This document shows positions 36,580 to 49,717 of a stretch of DNA of 64,000 bases, in pieces. The notes beneath the pieces were generated by a model, which was not told the origin of the DNA, ran no database searches, and was given only the letters and a program-made list of their open reading frames with translations. The number at the start of each line of letters is the position of its first letter. Position 1 is the stretch's first letter. This DNA is from Erythrocercus mccallii (Eukaryota; Chordata; Aves; Passeriformes; Dicruridae), in the NCBI GenBank assembly GCA_013397435.1, contig VZRG01000358.1, positions 455,268-519,267 on the forward strand, given 5' to 3'. The position numbers and the translations under genes are program-made.

Positions 36580-39500
36580 ATTATTTCGAGCTTTTCCCTC
36601 TTTTCTCTGGCATAGATGCGTAGGTGCCATTAAGCATGATGGTCACTATAACAGAGGGCTTTCAGCATACTCTTGACAGTCAAGGAAATAGAGTAGGTAA
36701 CATCACTGAATGTAGAGGTGAGTGGTGATCCTGATGGGAAGGCTGAGAACAATTTTTATGGTCAGGCAATATTGTCAAAGTAGATACAGATAGCATTACT
36801 CAGGGGAAAAAGTAATCATATATTAGCATTAAGAATCATGTGCAGAACACGTCATTTGAAATATATATTTGGGCCTCTAATGGTTAAATTTAATACAGTC
36901 AAACTCTGAAAACAAATTGCTTACCTGTTAGACTAATAATATTCAAACATGCAATTTGTTCTGGTAGGCTAAGAAGAACCAAAATAATTTTTTTGAGGAT
37001 TGAGAACATCCTTTTTTTATTATCATACAAATATAATAAGAGAAAAGTGCACCTACAGGGAATATCTGTGCTGTTTTTCAATTAGCTCAATAAATCAGAA
37101 TAAACATGATTAGTCAGAATAGGTTTACAACCCTGATCATCGTATATCAAATTCCACAGGGGAATATTTCTGCCTTTATGATGTTGGTAAGTAAACTATG
37201 CATGAAATAATAGATTTCTTCCTGTGTCTCTAAGCTAGTTAAAATCAAAAGCATTCTATAGGGTCATCTAAAGCTGGTTATGACCTCCTGAAAAGACTTT
37301 TAGTTCTCTCATGGTTTTGTGAGGTTTTGTTTGTGTTTTTTTGGTTGGTGATGATTTGGTTTAAAGAACAGAAGAGATGATCAGGAGACATACTCAAAAT
37401 TTATTATTTCTTCAGACTCCTGGAAAGATGTAGTTAATTTGAGTGTCCTTGCATGCTGAAGGGCAGGAAAATAGATAATGGACCCTGGTTGGTTGAAGAT
37501 CCTCAAAGAATATAACATCAGACAAAGGAATGTAGATATAGAATATCTATTGACAATTTTCTTACTCCTGGTTTCATTAGAGAACTTCGTGAAGGTTTTA
37601 ACCTTCAGAAAGTCAAATATCAATTGACTTTTATCTCACAAGGATTTAAACAAAATTCTTTGTGAGTTGGTCCTGCTGACATTTTTCCTTTCTGTGTTAA
37701 ACCAAACATTTTACAATATATCACTTAAGACAAAGGAAAAATATCCCTGCAGGTCCATTTCTTTTCTTCTTTACACAGATGAAACTCCTATTGACTTCAG
37801 TGGGAATTAAAGAGAGTGAAACTCAAAGGGAAATTTGATGATGTATGTGTATGTCGAAGCAAGAATGGCCATCTGTTATAAACTGTAGTATTAATGGCCT
37901 TACCAGCTCATGTCTGGAACCTGAAAGGATGATATAAGTGTTGCTACTTTTAACTGTGTCCCTGTGGTTGTGGTGTGTTTATTTTCCTTTTTTTTTCATG
38001 GTTTGGGTATTGCTTCTTTTTTTGTTGTAGTTTTGCTTTGTTTTGTTTTGGTGTGGTGTGGTTTTTTTGGTTCTCCTAGCAGGCTCAGCTAAATCATGCA
38101 ATCTCTTCCTATTCTTCCTCTTGAAGAATGGAGTAGCACTGCTATTTATCATTTAAATAATTTTACCTTGCAACTTAGATGGGACACTTAAAAATAGCTA
38201 AAAATGTTTCTCCTTTAGCAGGTGAAATAAAGTTATTTCTTTTGTAATAGGAAACCAGTTCTTTAAGTCAAAGCAGAGATAGATTACTCATGGGGGCACG
38301 TAATTAGCTTCATATGATACCCTTAAAGTGCACTAGCTGGAATGGTATGCATGTCATTTAAGCACTGCACTGGAACACGTTTGTATTGGTTTGTTTGAGT
38401 TCAAGCACTTTACTGGAAGTAAGGGGAGTATTTAATGACCTTTGCCTCATCTGGAAGACTAGAAATGGTACATAATAATTGCTTCTAGTAGAATTAACAA
38501 CTAAAGGACATTCTTCTTTTATACAATTTGTAACATCAGTGTTTTGGGAGGAGAGGGTCTTGATTTCAGGTTCCAGGATTCCTTATACAGGGGTTTCTGC
38601 CAGACTCTTTACATTGTGTGCTACTTCTGATAACACATTCCTGAACATTCAAAACAGGACTAAGTGTTTACAGCTATCAAGATTGCTTCCTAACATTTGA
38701 AAACAGACAACCTATGCCAATCACAGATACTTGGGAAAATGTCATCCTTGAAAATTCAGCTTCATGAAATGTAATAGAGACATGAAACATACACTGAGAA
38801 ACTGTTAAATAAAATTGCTCTTTCTGGAATGTGGAGAAAATAAAAGCTGACAAAGGTTGAGGAATAAACATCAAAGAATCTAGTAGAATTATGTTATTAC
38901 TTACCACTTTTAGTACCAGTAGAGGTTAGCATATTTAGTAGAAGATATAGGAGTAAAATATTAAAAAAAAAATAAAAGAAAAATAAGGAAAAAAAGATAA
39001 TACAATCTATTACTTTCTATATTATAATGTATATTCACATAAAGCATACAGTTCCTCTAACCCAGTAGTCAATATCTGGCAAGAGGGAAGATGATTATTG
39101 CAGTTATTGCAATTACTTTTTGGAACAGCTATTTTAGCCAAAAATGAAAGTGCTATTGCTGCAATAATGAAAGCCTATCATACCCACATCATTGACAACA
39201 CAGGAAAGTGGGAGTATTCATTTCATGGGTATGAAATGGTATATTTATCAGCCATATCTGAAAAATTGAGCAAGGAGTTATATTCATGGAACCAAAGAAT
39301 ATGAATGTAAATATATGGTGCGCTATATATATCTATATGTACACATTTATTTAAAACAAAGAACATAAATTAATTCTATAACAACTGTGAAGAATTGTTC
39401 TCATAATGAAATAAAAAGTTCATTGTTTTCTGCAGTTAAAATTAAACCAGACTATTATCTCATAACATATATCTATTAGTAGAGTGATGGGGAATGTAGG

Positions 39501-40261
39501 CACAAATACACAAGTGAACAGCAAATTTACAGAACTATATGGTGTTTTACAGAGGGTTTTTTTTTACATATGTGAGTTTAGAATACAAAATAATAAGAAA
39601 TAACAGGAAATTGTGTGGATAGTTACAAAAAATAGTGGACGGTTTTAGTGATGCAATGCTGATAAAAAGAGGTTAATATCGGGCCTGACTAAAGCAAATT
39701 CCCAAAGAAAATAGGAAATGGTTGTCATGTAACACTATCCCTGTAAATCATCATCTCCTAGTTTTCACAGCATTTCAACATATGTTGTGTTTAGAGGGTT
39801 AAATGATAATCACCACACAGTAGTTAAGCTCAACAGAAAAGCAAATTTGAACAAAGAAAAATCAAGTTTTCTTCTGAATTTTTTGCCTCACAGCTAAGAT
39901 CTATTTGAGCCAACATATGAAATATTCTGTGATTAGGCCCCAAAGCACTAAAATACCAATTAATTATGATGATTAGATATGTCTTCATTAGCAGCCTATA
40001 AATAAATCATACACAGCACTGCACAGCCGGTATTGCTACTGTGCTGAAAAAAAAAACCCTTTAGTACACTATACTATCTAATTAACTTTAAATTTTGTTA
40101 TAATTTGGCATTTGTACCACATTACAGAATCTTGAATATTTTCTTGTTTTTATATAAACATGTATTTTCAGACCTATAGGTGCTTGCTAGCATGTATAAA
40201 ATATCTACTTCTGCTGCATGAAGAAAAGATCCTCAGTTACAATACCATCTTTAAAGTTGTT

Positions 40262-40283
40262 TTGATATTAATATTAATATCAA
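40262..40283. repeat. Perfect 22-base AT-rich palindrome
   Basis: TTGATATTAAT is followed directly by its reverse complement ATTAATATCAA, with no spacer. Confidence 0.9.
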
Positions 40284-40675
40284 GGATTCACTTGGCATAA
40301 ATATTTTTGTTAGCATGAAACATTCAAATGAATGGCTTCATCCTGATTTACTCTCTTCTCCATCTGATCTGTATAAATCATGTTTCATCCATTTCTGGGT
40401 GGTGAAAGAGAACCATATGGCACATTACTAAGCTGATGGTTGAGTGTGGTCTACATTAACAAGTAGTACAGCCAAACAGGAGTGAATCAGCTGAAAATGA
40501 GGGGGAGTTACTTTGGCATAGCTTTAGTCTGATCTGGGGTGTGGGCACTCAATTAAGCGTTGGATGATATTACATGTGGTCCTGGAGTATATCATCTGAT
40601 TTAGTACCTACAAGAGCAATCTTGTTGATGAGCTCTGAGACCCTTGCACAGTATGAGCCAAGGGAGAAGGAATTG

Positions 40676-41404
40676 CCCAGGACCTTTATTGATGATCTGG
40701 AGGAGGAGGTTGGGTTAACATTAGTCATTTTGCGCACAACACCAAGTTGGGTTGGAGTGTCCGTCTGCTGGAGAGCAGGAAGTCCCTGCAGTGGGACCTG
40801 GGCAGGCTGGATTGATGGACTGAGATCAACAGCATGAGTTTCAACAAGACCAAGTGCCAGGTCTGGCACTTTGGCCACAAAAACTTCATGCAGAACTACA
40901 GGCTGGGGAAAGAGGCTGAAAAGTGTCCCAACAGAAAGGGACCTGGGACTGCTGGTTGGCAGCCAGCTGAACATTAGCCAGCCATGTGCCCAGGTGGCCA
41001 AGGAGGCCAGTGACACTCTAGCTTTTACCAGAAATAATGCAGCCATCACTTCCCTAATTCTTGCCCTTTATTCGGCACTGGTGAGGCTGTGCTTTGAGTT
41101 CTGTGTCCAGTTCTGGGCCCCTCAGCTCAGGAAGGACACTGAGGTGCTGGAGCACATCCAGAGAAGGGCAAAGAAGCTGGTGAAGGGGCTGGAGTATGTC
41201 ATGTAAGGAGGCAACTAGCAATAGGACAAGAAGACATAGTCTTAAACTGCACAGGGGGAGGTCTGGGTTGGGCAGTAGAAAGAAATTCTTCACAGAAAGG
41301 GGGATCAGATATCAGAATGAGCTGCTGAGGGAGGTGGCAGAGTCACTGTCCCTGGAAGTGTTTAAGAATAGACTGCCCCTGGCACTCAGTGCCATGGTCT
41401 ACTT
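40676..41404 (+). pseudogene. CR1 ORF2 reverse transcriptase C-terminal remnant
   Basis: Remnant of the LINE protein that copies element RNA into DNA at a nicked target site. The palm motif normally FADD reads FAHN at 40729-40740, so both catalytic aspartates have been replaced. This frame continues through MSFNKTKCQVWHFGHKN (from 40834). The homologous reading then shifts to another frame, picking up at ERDLGLLVGSQLNISQ and running through CAQVAKEASDTL and RRAKKLVKGLEYVM to a stop at about 41204. After a missing segment, homology resumes in a third frame (NRTRRHSLKLHRGRSGLG ... SLEVFKNRLPLALS). Only the thumb and C-terminal region is present. It cannot be active. Family identity is established by this order of blocks; the extent of the deletion is inferred from memory of the family. 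Confidence 0.88.
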
Positions 41405-41487
41405 GACACAGTAGTGTTCAGTCATAATTTGGGCTCCATGAACTCAGAAGCCTTTTACAGCCTAAATTCATTCTGTGATTCTGTGAA
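40676..41487 (+). mobile_element. CR1 LINE, 3' part with end of ORF2
   Basis: This is the largest forward CR1 copy in the window. It enters within the reverse transcriptase palm region (ATTGATGATCTGGAGGAGG), continues through the CR1 ORF2 C-terminal part (CAGGTGGCCAAGGAGGCCAG, TCTGGGCCCCTCAGCTCAGG, CATCCAGAGAAGGGCAAAG) and the 3' end (AAGTGTTTAAGAATAGACTG), and stops at ATTCTGTGATTCTGTG. A segment of roughly 45 codons normally present between the GAAGGGGCTGGAG region (41184) and the AATAGGACAAGAAG region (41219) is missing. The element is dead on arrival (5'-truncated) and has decayed since. Both strands carry open frames over it. Confidence 0.93.
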
Positions 41488-44400
41488 GAGGGAATACTAG
41501 ATGCCAGACCTTGAGGAAAAGGGGATAGAAGAAAGATGTCTACTTGAACATTAATCTAGATGCACTCTGTCAATATTCCTGTGCTCAACTAATAGTTTGT
41601 GCAGCCCTGCAGCAATCCATTTATCTCCAGCTTTTCTAACATGCCACTCACCATGATGCTTAGCTGTCATTAAGTATTACAACATGTCTACAGAAAACCA
41701 TACTTAGCTTGTATACATTTCCAAAACAACCCTGAATTTAATCAATATCTTCAATAAATTTAACTCTGTAAAACAAGGTTCTTTTTTTAATTTGATTCAG
41801 ATGTTAAAGTTGACTCAGTTTATATGAAGAAAATGCCAGACAATCTGACAGTAAACAACCTCTAAACTCTTCCCATCCATTAGTAATTATTTCCTGGTAA
41901 GACAAAATCTACCGCTCAATCACTATTAATTCTTCCACTTTTCCACCACACAATTTTATGCTACAGAGGTGTTATTATTTTAGCTTTGGTCATGTCAGCA
42001 CAAATTCTCCTACTGGACTTCTGCCTTGGACATCTCAAAGCCTTTTCGACTTCCTTTGTCATCCTCCATAACAAACTTGGCTTGAGTAGAAGGAAATCAA
42101 CCTTTTCTGAATAACAGAATATCTGTACTCCTGTTCCCTCCAGTTTCAATAATTTTACCTCCTTTTTCTCAAAGTGGCAGACTTTGAGAGTTATTTACAT
42201 GCTTTGTCTTTCTAAGTTTTAAATTTTAAAGACATTCATACTTTAAGTTTATGGATGTTCAATTACAAATGAGATGAAACTACATTTCTTTTCTTTTGGC
42301 ATATGAGGGAGGTCTTTTAATATCTGAGGAAAGATAGAAAACTTTCCTTTCCAGCTGAAAACCTGGAAAAGGTCTTCATTCAGTGAAAACAAGCAAATTA
42401 TAATTGAAGAGCTTTTGCGTCAAAAACAATGATCCTGAAACCTCACTTTCAACTTCTGACTGAGAATTGCCTAAACTGTGTAGATACACTAATGAGCTGT
42501 TTTTTCATTTGACTGTTTGCTTTAAAACTCTTTGGATGTTTCTCACTATTCTTAAGCACAAAATGCAATCCAGATTTGACAAGACTCAGAAGCTCTGTAA
42601 ATGCTCCTACCTTAAGTGAAAACTCAGTGCTGAACATAGAAAGAAAAGTTCATCTGTTGAGTGTTTTGTCAGCTAAATCAAGAGCCAGAGACAATCTATT
42701 CTCCACAAATAAATGCACAAAATTCAGTGATAGGTACATAATCATCCCATTTTTTTCTCCTTCTGGAAATGTAATGCAAAATTGCTTTTTTTGTATTTTC
42801 AGAACTCTGGATGCCCTCACTCCAATTGTCTTTTCTTGTTCTTTTGATTCAGCCCACCCCACCTACAGGAGTATATTTGGCTTCTTATCAGTACTTCACT
42901 GCTTGAGGTATTCTTATATATGTACTGCCCACCTACTTAGGAATACGTTCTTCTACCTACCAGCATATTCAAGTATTCTCTTTAAAATTTATAAAAGACA
43001 AAAATGTAATCAATTTTATGTAGGCGTAAAAAAGAGCGTAACTTTATAACAATTTGAATCAATTCAACCTCCTTGCTGGTTTTAAAACTCTACACAAAAT
43101 TTATACTTACTAAGGAGTTTATTTTTAAAGGATGATTCTGTAATCTAAGCAGTAGTACAGTGTACTTATACTTCTTTGCTTTTTATCTGGTCAGGGATTT
43201 ACTATTGTGTGCTTTGTTACAGAAGAAAAAAGTTCAGCATCATCAAAATAATCACAAGCAATGTATGTAGATGTTAAAGACATTGCCACGCTTCCACTTG
43301 AAATGGGTAAATAAACTTTGTCATCGATTTCAAAGAGCAGAGTTTAGGAGCATTCAGAACTACATTACTTAAAACACTTTAAAAACACTGTCCAACATGC
43401 AATTTTCTTTTAACATATATTTAAAATATCCAAACAATTCTAATTTAAAGGAAATTTCTCTCCTTTATGGGACTAATCAGAAAACTGACATACTTTTACA
43501 CCAAAACTTTTCCTAGATTTCATAAACCAATTCTAATAATAGAAAACAATAAAAACAAAAGGGTACAGCAAGTTCAGTGAGAACATTTCCTGATACAATA
43601 GACCAAATTCCTGGCTAGTGAAAAATAGCTGAGCTCTGTTACAGTCAATTGAGATATATAAAGATATACCAGCAGAAAGTTTGGCACACTAAATAGAGTA
43701 TTAGTTTTCCTCTGGATCCAGAGATCTGGGTTTATCTTTGTTTCTAGCCTATAAGTTATATGAAAAAGGGGGAAAAAATTACTACAGCTAGGTTTCCCAC
43801 TGAACAGATATGCTGTGTCTCTATCCCCCACTCTCTACAATCAATTTTCATTAGTGCTCTTCTGACTGAATTCTTCTCTTCCACTTCTGCAGTTACAATT
43901 TAGTTCTTGAGAATACAACGCTGTATATTACCCACATCATGCCACTAGGGATTGTGTAGGAGTCAAAATAGACCACCAACAGTTTATAATACTTTGAGGC
44001 CAGTTCTAAAACACACAAACTTATTTTTCTAAACTGCTACTGATACCATTGAGAACAGACGGCACGACCGTGTTATCCAAGAAGACTCACCTCAGCAGCT
44101 TGAGCTAGGGGAATTATTAGCTATCATTACACAGTATTACAGATTCTGTAAGCAGGAGTATCTCCTGCTGTAGGTTCATTTCCAGAGAAGGCATAGCTGC
44201 CATTCCTGCTTAGATCTCACATCCTAGAAGAAAATATTACACATATTATATATTGCATTAGACAGATGCATACATAGACATAGAAATTTATTTGTGTGGG
44301 CAAAGACAAAGACTGACCTCAAAGGCACAACATAAACCTCTTAGGTTTAATTTATATTTATGTCTTTTTCAATGTTTAGAAAAGAGACTTTTAAAAAAAC

Positions 44401-47400
44401 AGCTCTAAAAGGCATAAATCTAAGAGTTATCCTATATGAAGATTGGCCATTTTGATGGAGTTCAGTCAGTGCAGTTGGCAGGATTTCTCTGTTGTGTTAC
44501 ATCAAACAGTAGAAGAGGAGTGACATTTCAGGTCTAGACCTATTATGTCATCTTTTATCCCAAGGCCTTGTGTCCTTTCTCTTTCTAAGGACATTTTCTG
44601 TTAACAGTTTTTAAATGGAGTTCAACATTGAGGATTTCATTGTTCTTTTAGGAGAAAGAAGCTGAGATGAGCAGCTGTGGGTCCTGTAGTTGTTACTGAA
44701 GTTTGAGCCTGGGTCCTCAGGACAAACCAAAACGAAGAAAAACAAAAAGGAAGAATAGTAATGTTGGAAAATAAATCTACAGTTACTTGTGATGATCTAA
44801 GTTGAAATATCACTGCTAGATAAAAACAGGCCCAGCGCAAGGCATAATTTCCTTTCCAAGAGCTGGGAAATTACTGGCCTTGGTCTGTTAAAGGCATTGC
44901 TTTTTGTTCTTTTTTTCTGACCAAGATATGAAATGTAATTTTAAAAAAGACTAGACTGACAAAAAACAGGTAATAGTAAGCTTTTTTTCATTTAAGCCAA
45001 AAAAGTGCTTTCTACATATAATGCAAAAAATACAGAATTTACAAACATTACTTCAGAAAAATACATACTGTAAACCCTTAAACATCAGTGGCTGCAAGTA
45101 CCAAAATGATATGCTGTTATTTTCTTGACTAGCCTGCCTGTCTCTAATCAAAGCTTAGGTAGGATAGCTAATGAATATATCACAATACATCATGGGGTAG
45201 CCACTGTAAAAGACTAGGATGTGGAATAGTTTTCTTTATTAACTCTGCTTATGTTTCTTATTTCCCTGAAGTATCATGGATCATTTCTTGTTATGACACT
45301 GCATAGCTTCCCATGGATCTGTGTGAGGAGTTTTACATGTAAAAATAATGAAAGTTAAACTTACTTTAATGCTGGTGCTACAAAAAGTAAGAAATATGCA
45401 TTTTCACACAGCATCACATCACAATTCTGCTGAACAAAACTGACACCTTGATGCATAATAGGAAGAAAAGGCAAACTGTGACTATCAAACTTCATTTCTG
45501 TAATGCTAAAGCAATGTTAACACCTTTATTATCCTTCAAAAACACCGATTTCTTTCAGCTAGTTTATAATATCGATGCACTTTTATGTGATACCTTTTAG
45601 AATAGTCAACCTACTAAACAAAACCCATGGAAATACCAAGGTAAACCAGAAATGTTTAAATAGCTGAAACAGAGAGTTAAAGGAATTTTAATATTTTAAG
45701 GGACTTGAAGAAGTCCTGTAGTGTTTCTCTGCAGGTGGAATCAGGATCAGAGAAAAAAATGTTGAGTGATGGACAGTCCTCAATCTCCATAATCTGCGTG
45801 CCAATATAAGCACTGAGATTTTAAAAGCAAAGTCTATCAACAAATACTCTGTTACCCTCACATTGCTGAAAGTCATGCTTTTAAATGTTGTGTTAGCCAA
45901 TTTGTTTTCAGTGTAGACCTATGTAACCTGACAAATGATTATGCAAAAAACATGTCTCTTTTCACTTTGATTTTTCACTCTTTTCAATTTGATTCCTAGG
46001 AATTATCAGATAACATCCTGGTGTCAGAAATTCAAGTCAGTTCTCATTTCTTACACATAAATGGTCCGTTTTCTTTAACAGACAAAAAATCTGCCTTTTC
46101 TTGTGCTTTCTCTGAAGAAAATAGGATTGAAGGAGTATACAAGTATTTTACGTGGTGCTTAACACGTCATGATTACCAGGAAGGTTAACACAAACATAAC
46201 TTCATTAACTACTAAAAGTACCTGAAAACAATAAACAGGTGAAAATTTGATTAGAATTGTACTTAAAGCCAGTCCCCACAGTGTTTCCCAATATGACTTT
46301 AACAAATATTACAGAAAAGATAATTTCTAGTATAACTTCCTTTACAGAGGAAAGGTAAATGTTAACTAAGTTTTTAATTTGTCTGGTACATTAACTACTA
46401 GATCTCATTCCTTAATACATTAAAATATTACTCTCAGTCCCTTAACAAAATTAGGCTTCTTAAGGAAACATTTAATCATATACTGAACTCTCCTTGTAGT
46501 CACTTAACATGCAGCATTTTAACCAACTTAGGTTGATTTCTTTGACCTGTCATGGGAGTGCTTATGCAAGGAACTACTCAATAATTTGGTTTCCAAATGT
46601 GGCTTTTGGGAAGCATTCAAAACACTCTTTTCACTTCCGAGTAAGATAACACCAAAAAAATTGTATTTATGGAAGAAAAAAAGGAAAACAAACTTACTTC
46701 CCATTTTCTCAACTTTCAAAATTACTTGAGAAAAAACAAGAAACATAATTGTCGAGTATTCCTCTCCTCAGAACTCTGAGTCATCGTCACACCACGACCA
46801 AAGTGATTTTGAAGTAGAAGTAGATGTCCTGAAACCTGAAATGTCCTCAGTGACAGAAATTTTTAAAAAACCCAGACTCTGGAATATAAATGGTGTGCAT
46901 ATTCTGGATCACTATTTTGAGTCAAGAAAATAATCTGTTCTATAGAAGAGATTAAAAGCTGGCCATGGGCATTATAAAAGCTTGAAAACTACATAGCAGT
47001 AACAGTTTCTAACACGTTTTACATCTTAAACTATGATTGAGAATTGTCCAAGAGTTTGCTAGTTTGAGAATTGTCCAAGAGTTTGCTAAGTGGCATGTGC
47101 AAAGGATTTCTAACAGAAAATCTTGTCCTGATTCTTCTGAAAATTCCTGGGAGCTATTTGATTTATGAGTATAGATGTAAGTTTTAATTTCATCTAAGTT
47201 CAACATTATATGCCAATATGTTATCACAGTATTCTTGAAGTAGCAGGAATATAAATCACTCAGTTTTCAGTCACCAATATGTACTAAGAAATATAAGTTT
47301 GTATTACACATTCCAAACTATATTTTACATATGTTTAAATCTTGCAGTCACAGACCCTTGAAATACAGAAGGGATTATAAATAAGAAAAATACTAGAGCA

Positions 47401-49717
47401 CCAAAAAACCAAATTGCAAGTGTGTTCTGTGATTTATGAGCAAAAGTTTGCGTTTGAGATTTGGAGTTTATACTCAGATTGCACTGAAATGTGTGAGCTG
47501 ATGTTAGTGTCTCAGACCATATTTTTTCATCTACTAAACGGGAGTAACAGTTCATATCTACCTACCTGGTAAAGAGAAAGAAATTTGCTAATTTTTATAC
47601 TGTGTTTCCAGTTGAAACATTTTCTTGACACAAGTTTAAAATTTTGATTTTCTTTCAATTAAAACAAGCTATATGGAAAAACTCAGTGAAGGAATACTTA
47701 AGCAGTAGCTGTGATAATTCTAGACTTAGGCCCTGGTACATTCACTGAAGTCAATGAAATGATATCAAAACTAAAATTTAGCACACTGCATTTAATAAAT
47801 TTAAAAAATTTAGCAAACTGTATTTAATGATCAGTGAAGACACTTTGTACTAGAGGTCTTCTTTATTGCTTTTTCATTGGGGCTACTTTTAGGCTGTGAT
47901 TTTTTTTTTTTTAATGCATCCAAACAAAGATCAGTAACTGCTAAAAGGTGAAACAAAGATTTCTGTCTCAAATTGAAGCATAAAGGAGCTCCTTTGTAAA
48001 TTGGTAATTTGTTGCAGGCAGAGATATTTCTGATACTAGCTGGATTGCATTTCACACATTCTCTCCACATAGCCAAAAACATAGAAGGTCTCATGCAATC
48101 TGAGACACTGTAACTTTGCCAGTTGTTGATTCTGGCTACTTTGGTAGAGCTCCACAGAGAAAGTTTAGCTGGATTGCATATTAAGAGACTAGAGCAATGG
48201 AATGTGGTGCTCTCACTTTCTGCAGGTTTTATTTTTCAATAAACCCTTGCACTGCTTATTCTGCGCTGATGAGTAGCACAAGACTTGGCAAACAAAATCA
48301 AAGGGAAAATGTAAAAGTGCTCTTACAGTTCTGAAGGAGGAAAAAAAATTCCATTAAAACCAAACCCAGCAAACTCTCAAAAAGCAAAAGACCCAATCAC
48401 AAGCCCAAAAATTCCCCATACAAACCAAGAGGTTTTCCTATGCATGCTGTGAAATGGTATCTTTCGAATTCTTTTGAAAACTTGAAGAATTCAATTTTGC
48501 CTTTTACTTTTAAATATATTCTACCAGTTTGCTAGCTAAAAAGAGCATAAACAAAGCATGATGCAAGTGCTTTCACATCAGATGCCAAAAGCAGAACAAG
48601 TAGGTCTCTGGAGCAAGATCTAGAAAGGAACAAGGCTATTTTCAGTTGAGTCATCTATCCCCTAGGCTACACACTCAGGCCTTGCTTGTTCTCCTAGTGT
48701 AGTGGAGATGGATAGGAAGTTTGACTCACTCCCCTTGCAGGTATGACCTTCTGGAGGCATTTGAGTATGTATTTTGATATGTTCAAGCGCAGAAAGGTCA
48801 CCAAGCTTGCTAGGCCAAGGTTCTGTCAAGTCTGCCCCAGTGCTGACCTGCTAGTGTTTTCTTGCAAGCGCTTCAAATGAGACAGATACTCACACAGCTC
48901 TCCTAAACATTGAGCAAAGAAGGCCCCCACAGAGGGACTGAGGTACCTATGGCCTGCTTTGCCACTGAATTTGAATGCACCCTGTGACTATGATTTTCAT
49001 CAACAATAAATATTAGCATTCGCATCACTTCAGTGAACTGTGGTTTAAATTAAATTTACTATTTCCTCTTTAGTGTTTTGGCAGTTTCAGATTAGTACAT
49101 CTGGTCAGTTGCTTAGCAAAATTAATTACTCTATCTAAAATTTTTATTTTCTGGTCAAATTTTCATGCCAATCAACACATTACTCAACTCCAGCAGTCTC
49201 CAAGAGGAGACACTTTAGAACAAGACACCTTGAAACAACCAGATTCAATTAATCTTAAAGAGAAATCAATCATTAACCTGATTAAATTATAACTTCCAAT
49301 ATGATAAAGGTGTCATATTGTGTAAATGCACTCTTTTATGAATTGTATGCATAAAGTGTATGAAAGTAACATTCATTTGAATTGTGAAATTCAAATCATG
49401 TAGAGCTAAGCTACAGCTTCCTATTTTGCATTAGTTCAGAATCAAAGGGCCTATCATTACAACATCATGCAAATCTGTCTAACATGCAGCTCTGTTTAGC
49501 AAGTAAAACAAGGGCACACAATGCCACAGAACGGTGTTGCTTCATGAATATCATTGTGCATTCTGCACACTGTATTGTATACTGCATACCTTTTCTCATG
49601 AATTCCAGCGTGCTTAGCTCAGAAGGGCTGGAGTATGTGTTGTCCAGTGGGTCCAGGTGTCTGACCAGAGAAACAGTCCTGATACACCCTGGTGAGAGCT
49701 CATTTAGCTTCCTGATA
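41488..49717. other. AT-rich DNA, no recognised gene
   Basis: About 8.2 kb without clear repeats. It holds a 27-base tandem duplication at 47037-47089, a 32-base imperfect local duplication at about 47773-47829, and a GC-richer unique patch at about 48600-48980. The 157-codon plus-strand frame at 42576-43049 has no recognisable family, a shorter minus-strand frame runs across it, and I regard it as chance. Other open frames are below 90 codons. Confidence 0.5.
47037..47089. repeat. Tandem duplication, period 27
   Basis: The word GAGAATTGTCCAAGAGTTTG occurs twice, at 47039-47058 and 47066-47085, with matching flanks. The copies are essentially identical, which suggests a recent duplication. 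Confidence 0.9.

Larger units (their letters stand above)
34393..40675. other. AT-rich DNA, mostly unique
   Basis: About 6.3 kb with no recognised gene. It contains T/G-rich patches at 37310-37360 and 37985-38072, a perfect inverted repeat at 36551-36579, a perfect 22-base palindrome at 40262-40283 and a possible CR1 tail at 35248-35270. All open frames are 80 codons or fewer. Confidence 0.5.

Noticed and set aside
40570..41049. 159-codon minus-strand open frame, the longest in the window
   Set aside because: It lies antisense to the CR1 reverse transcriptase remnant. Openness comes from the GC-rich LINE sequence.
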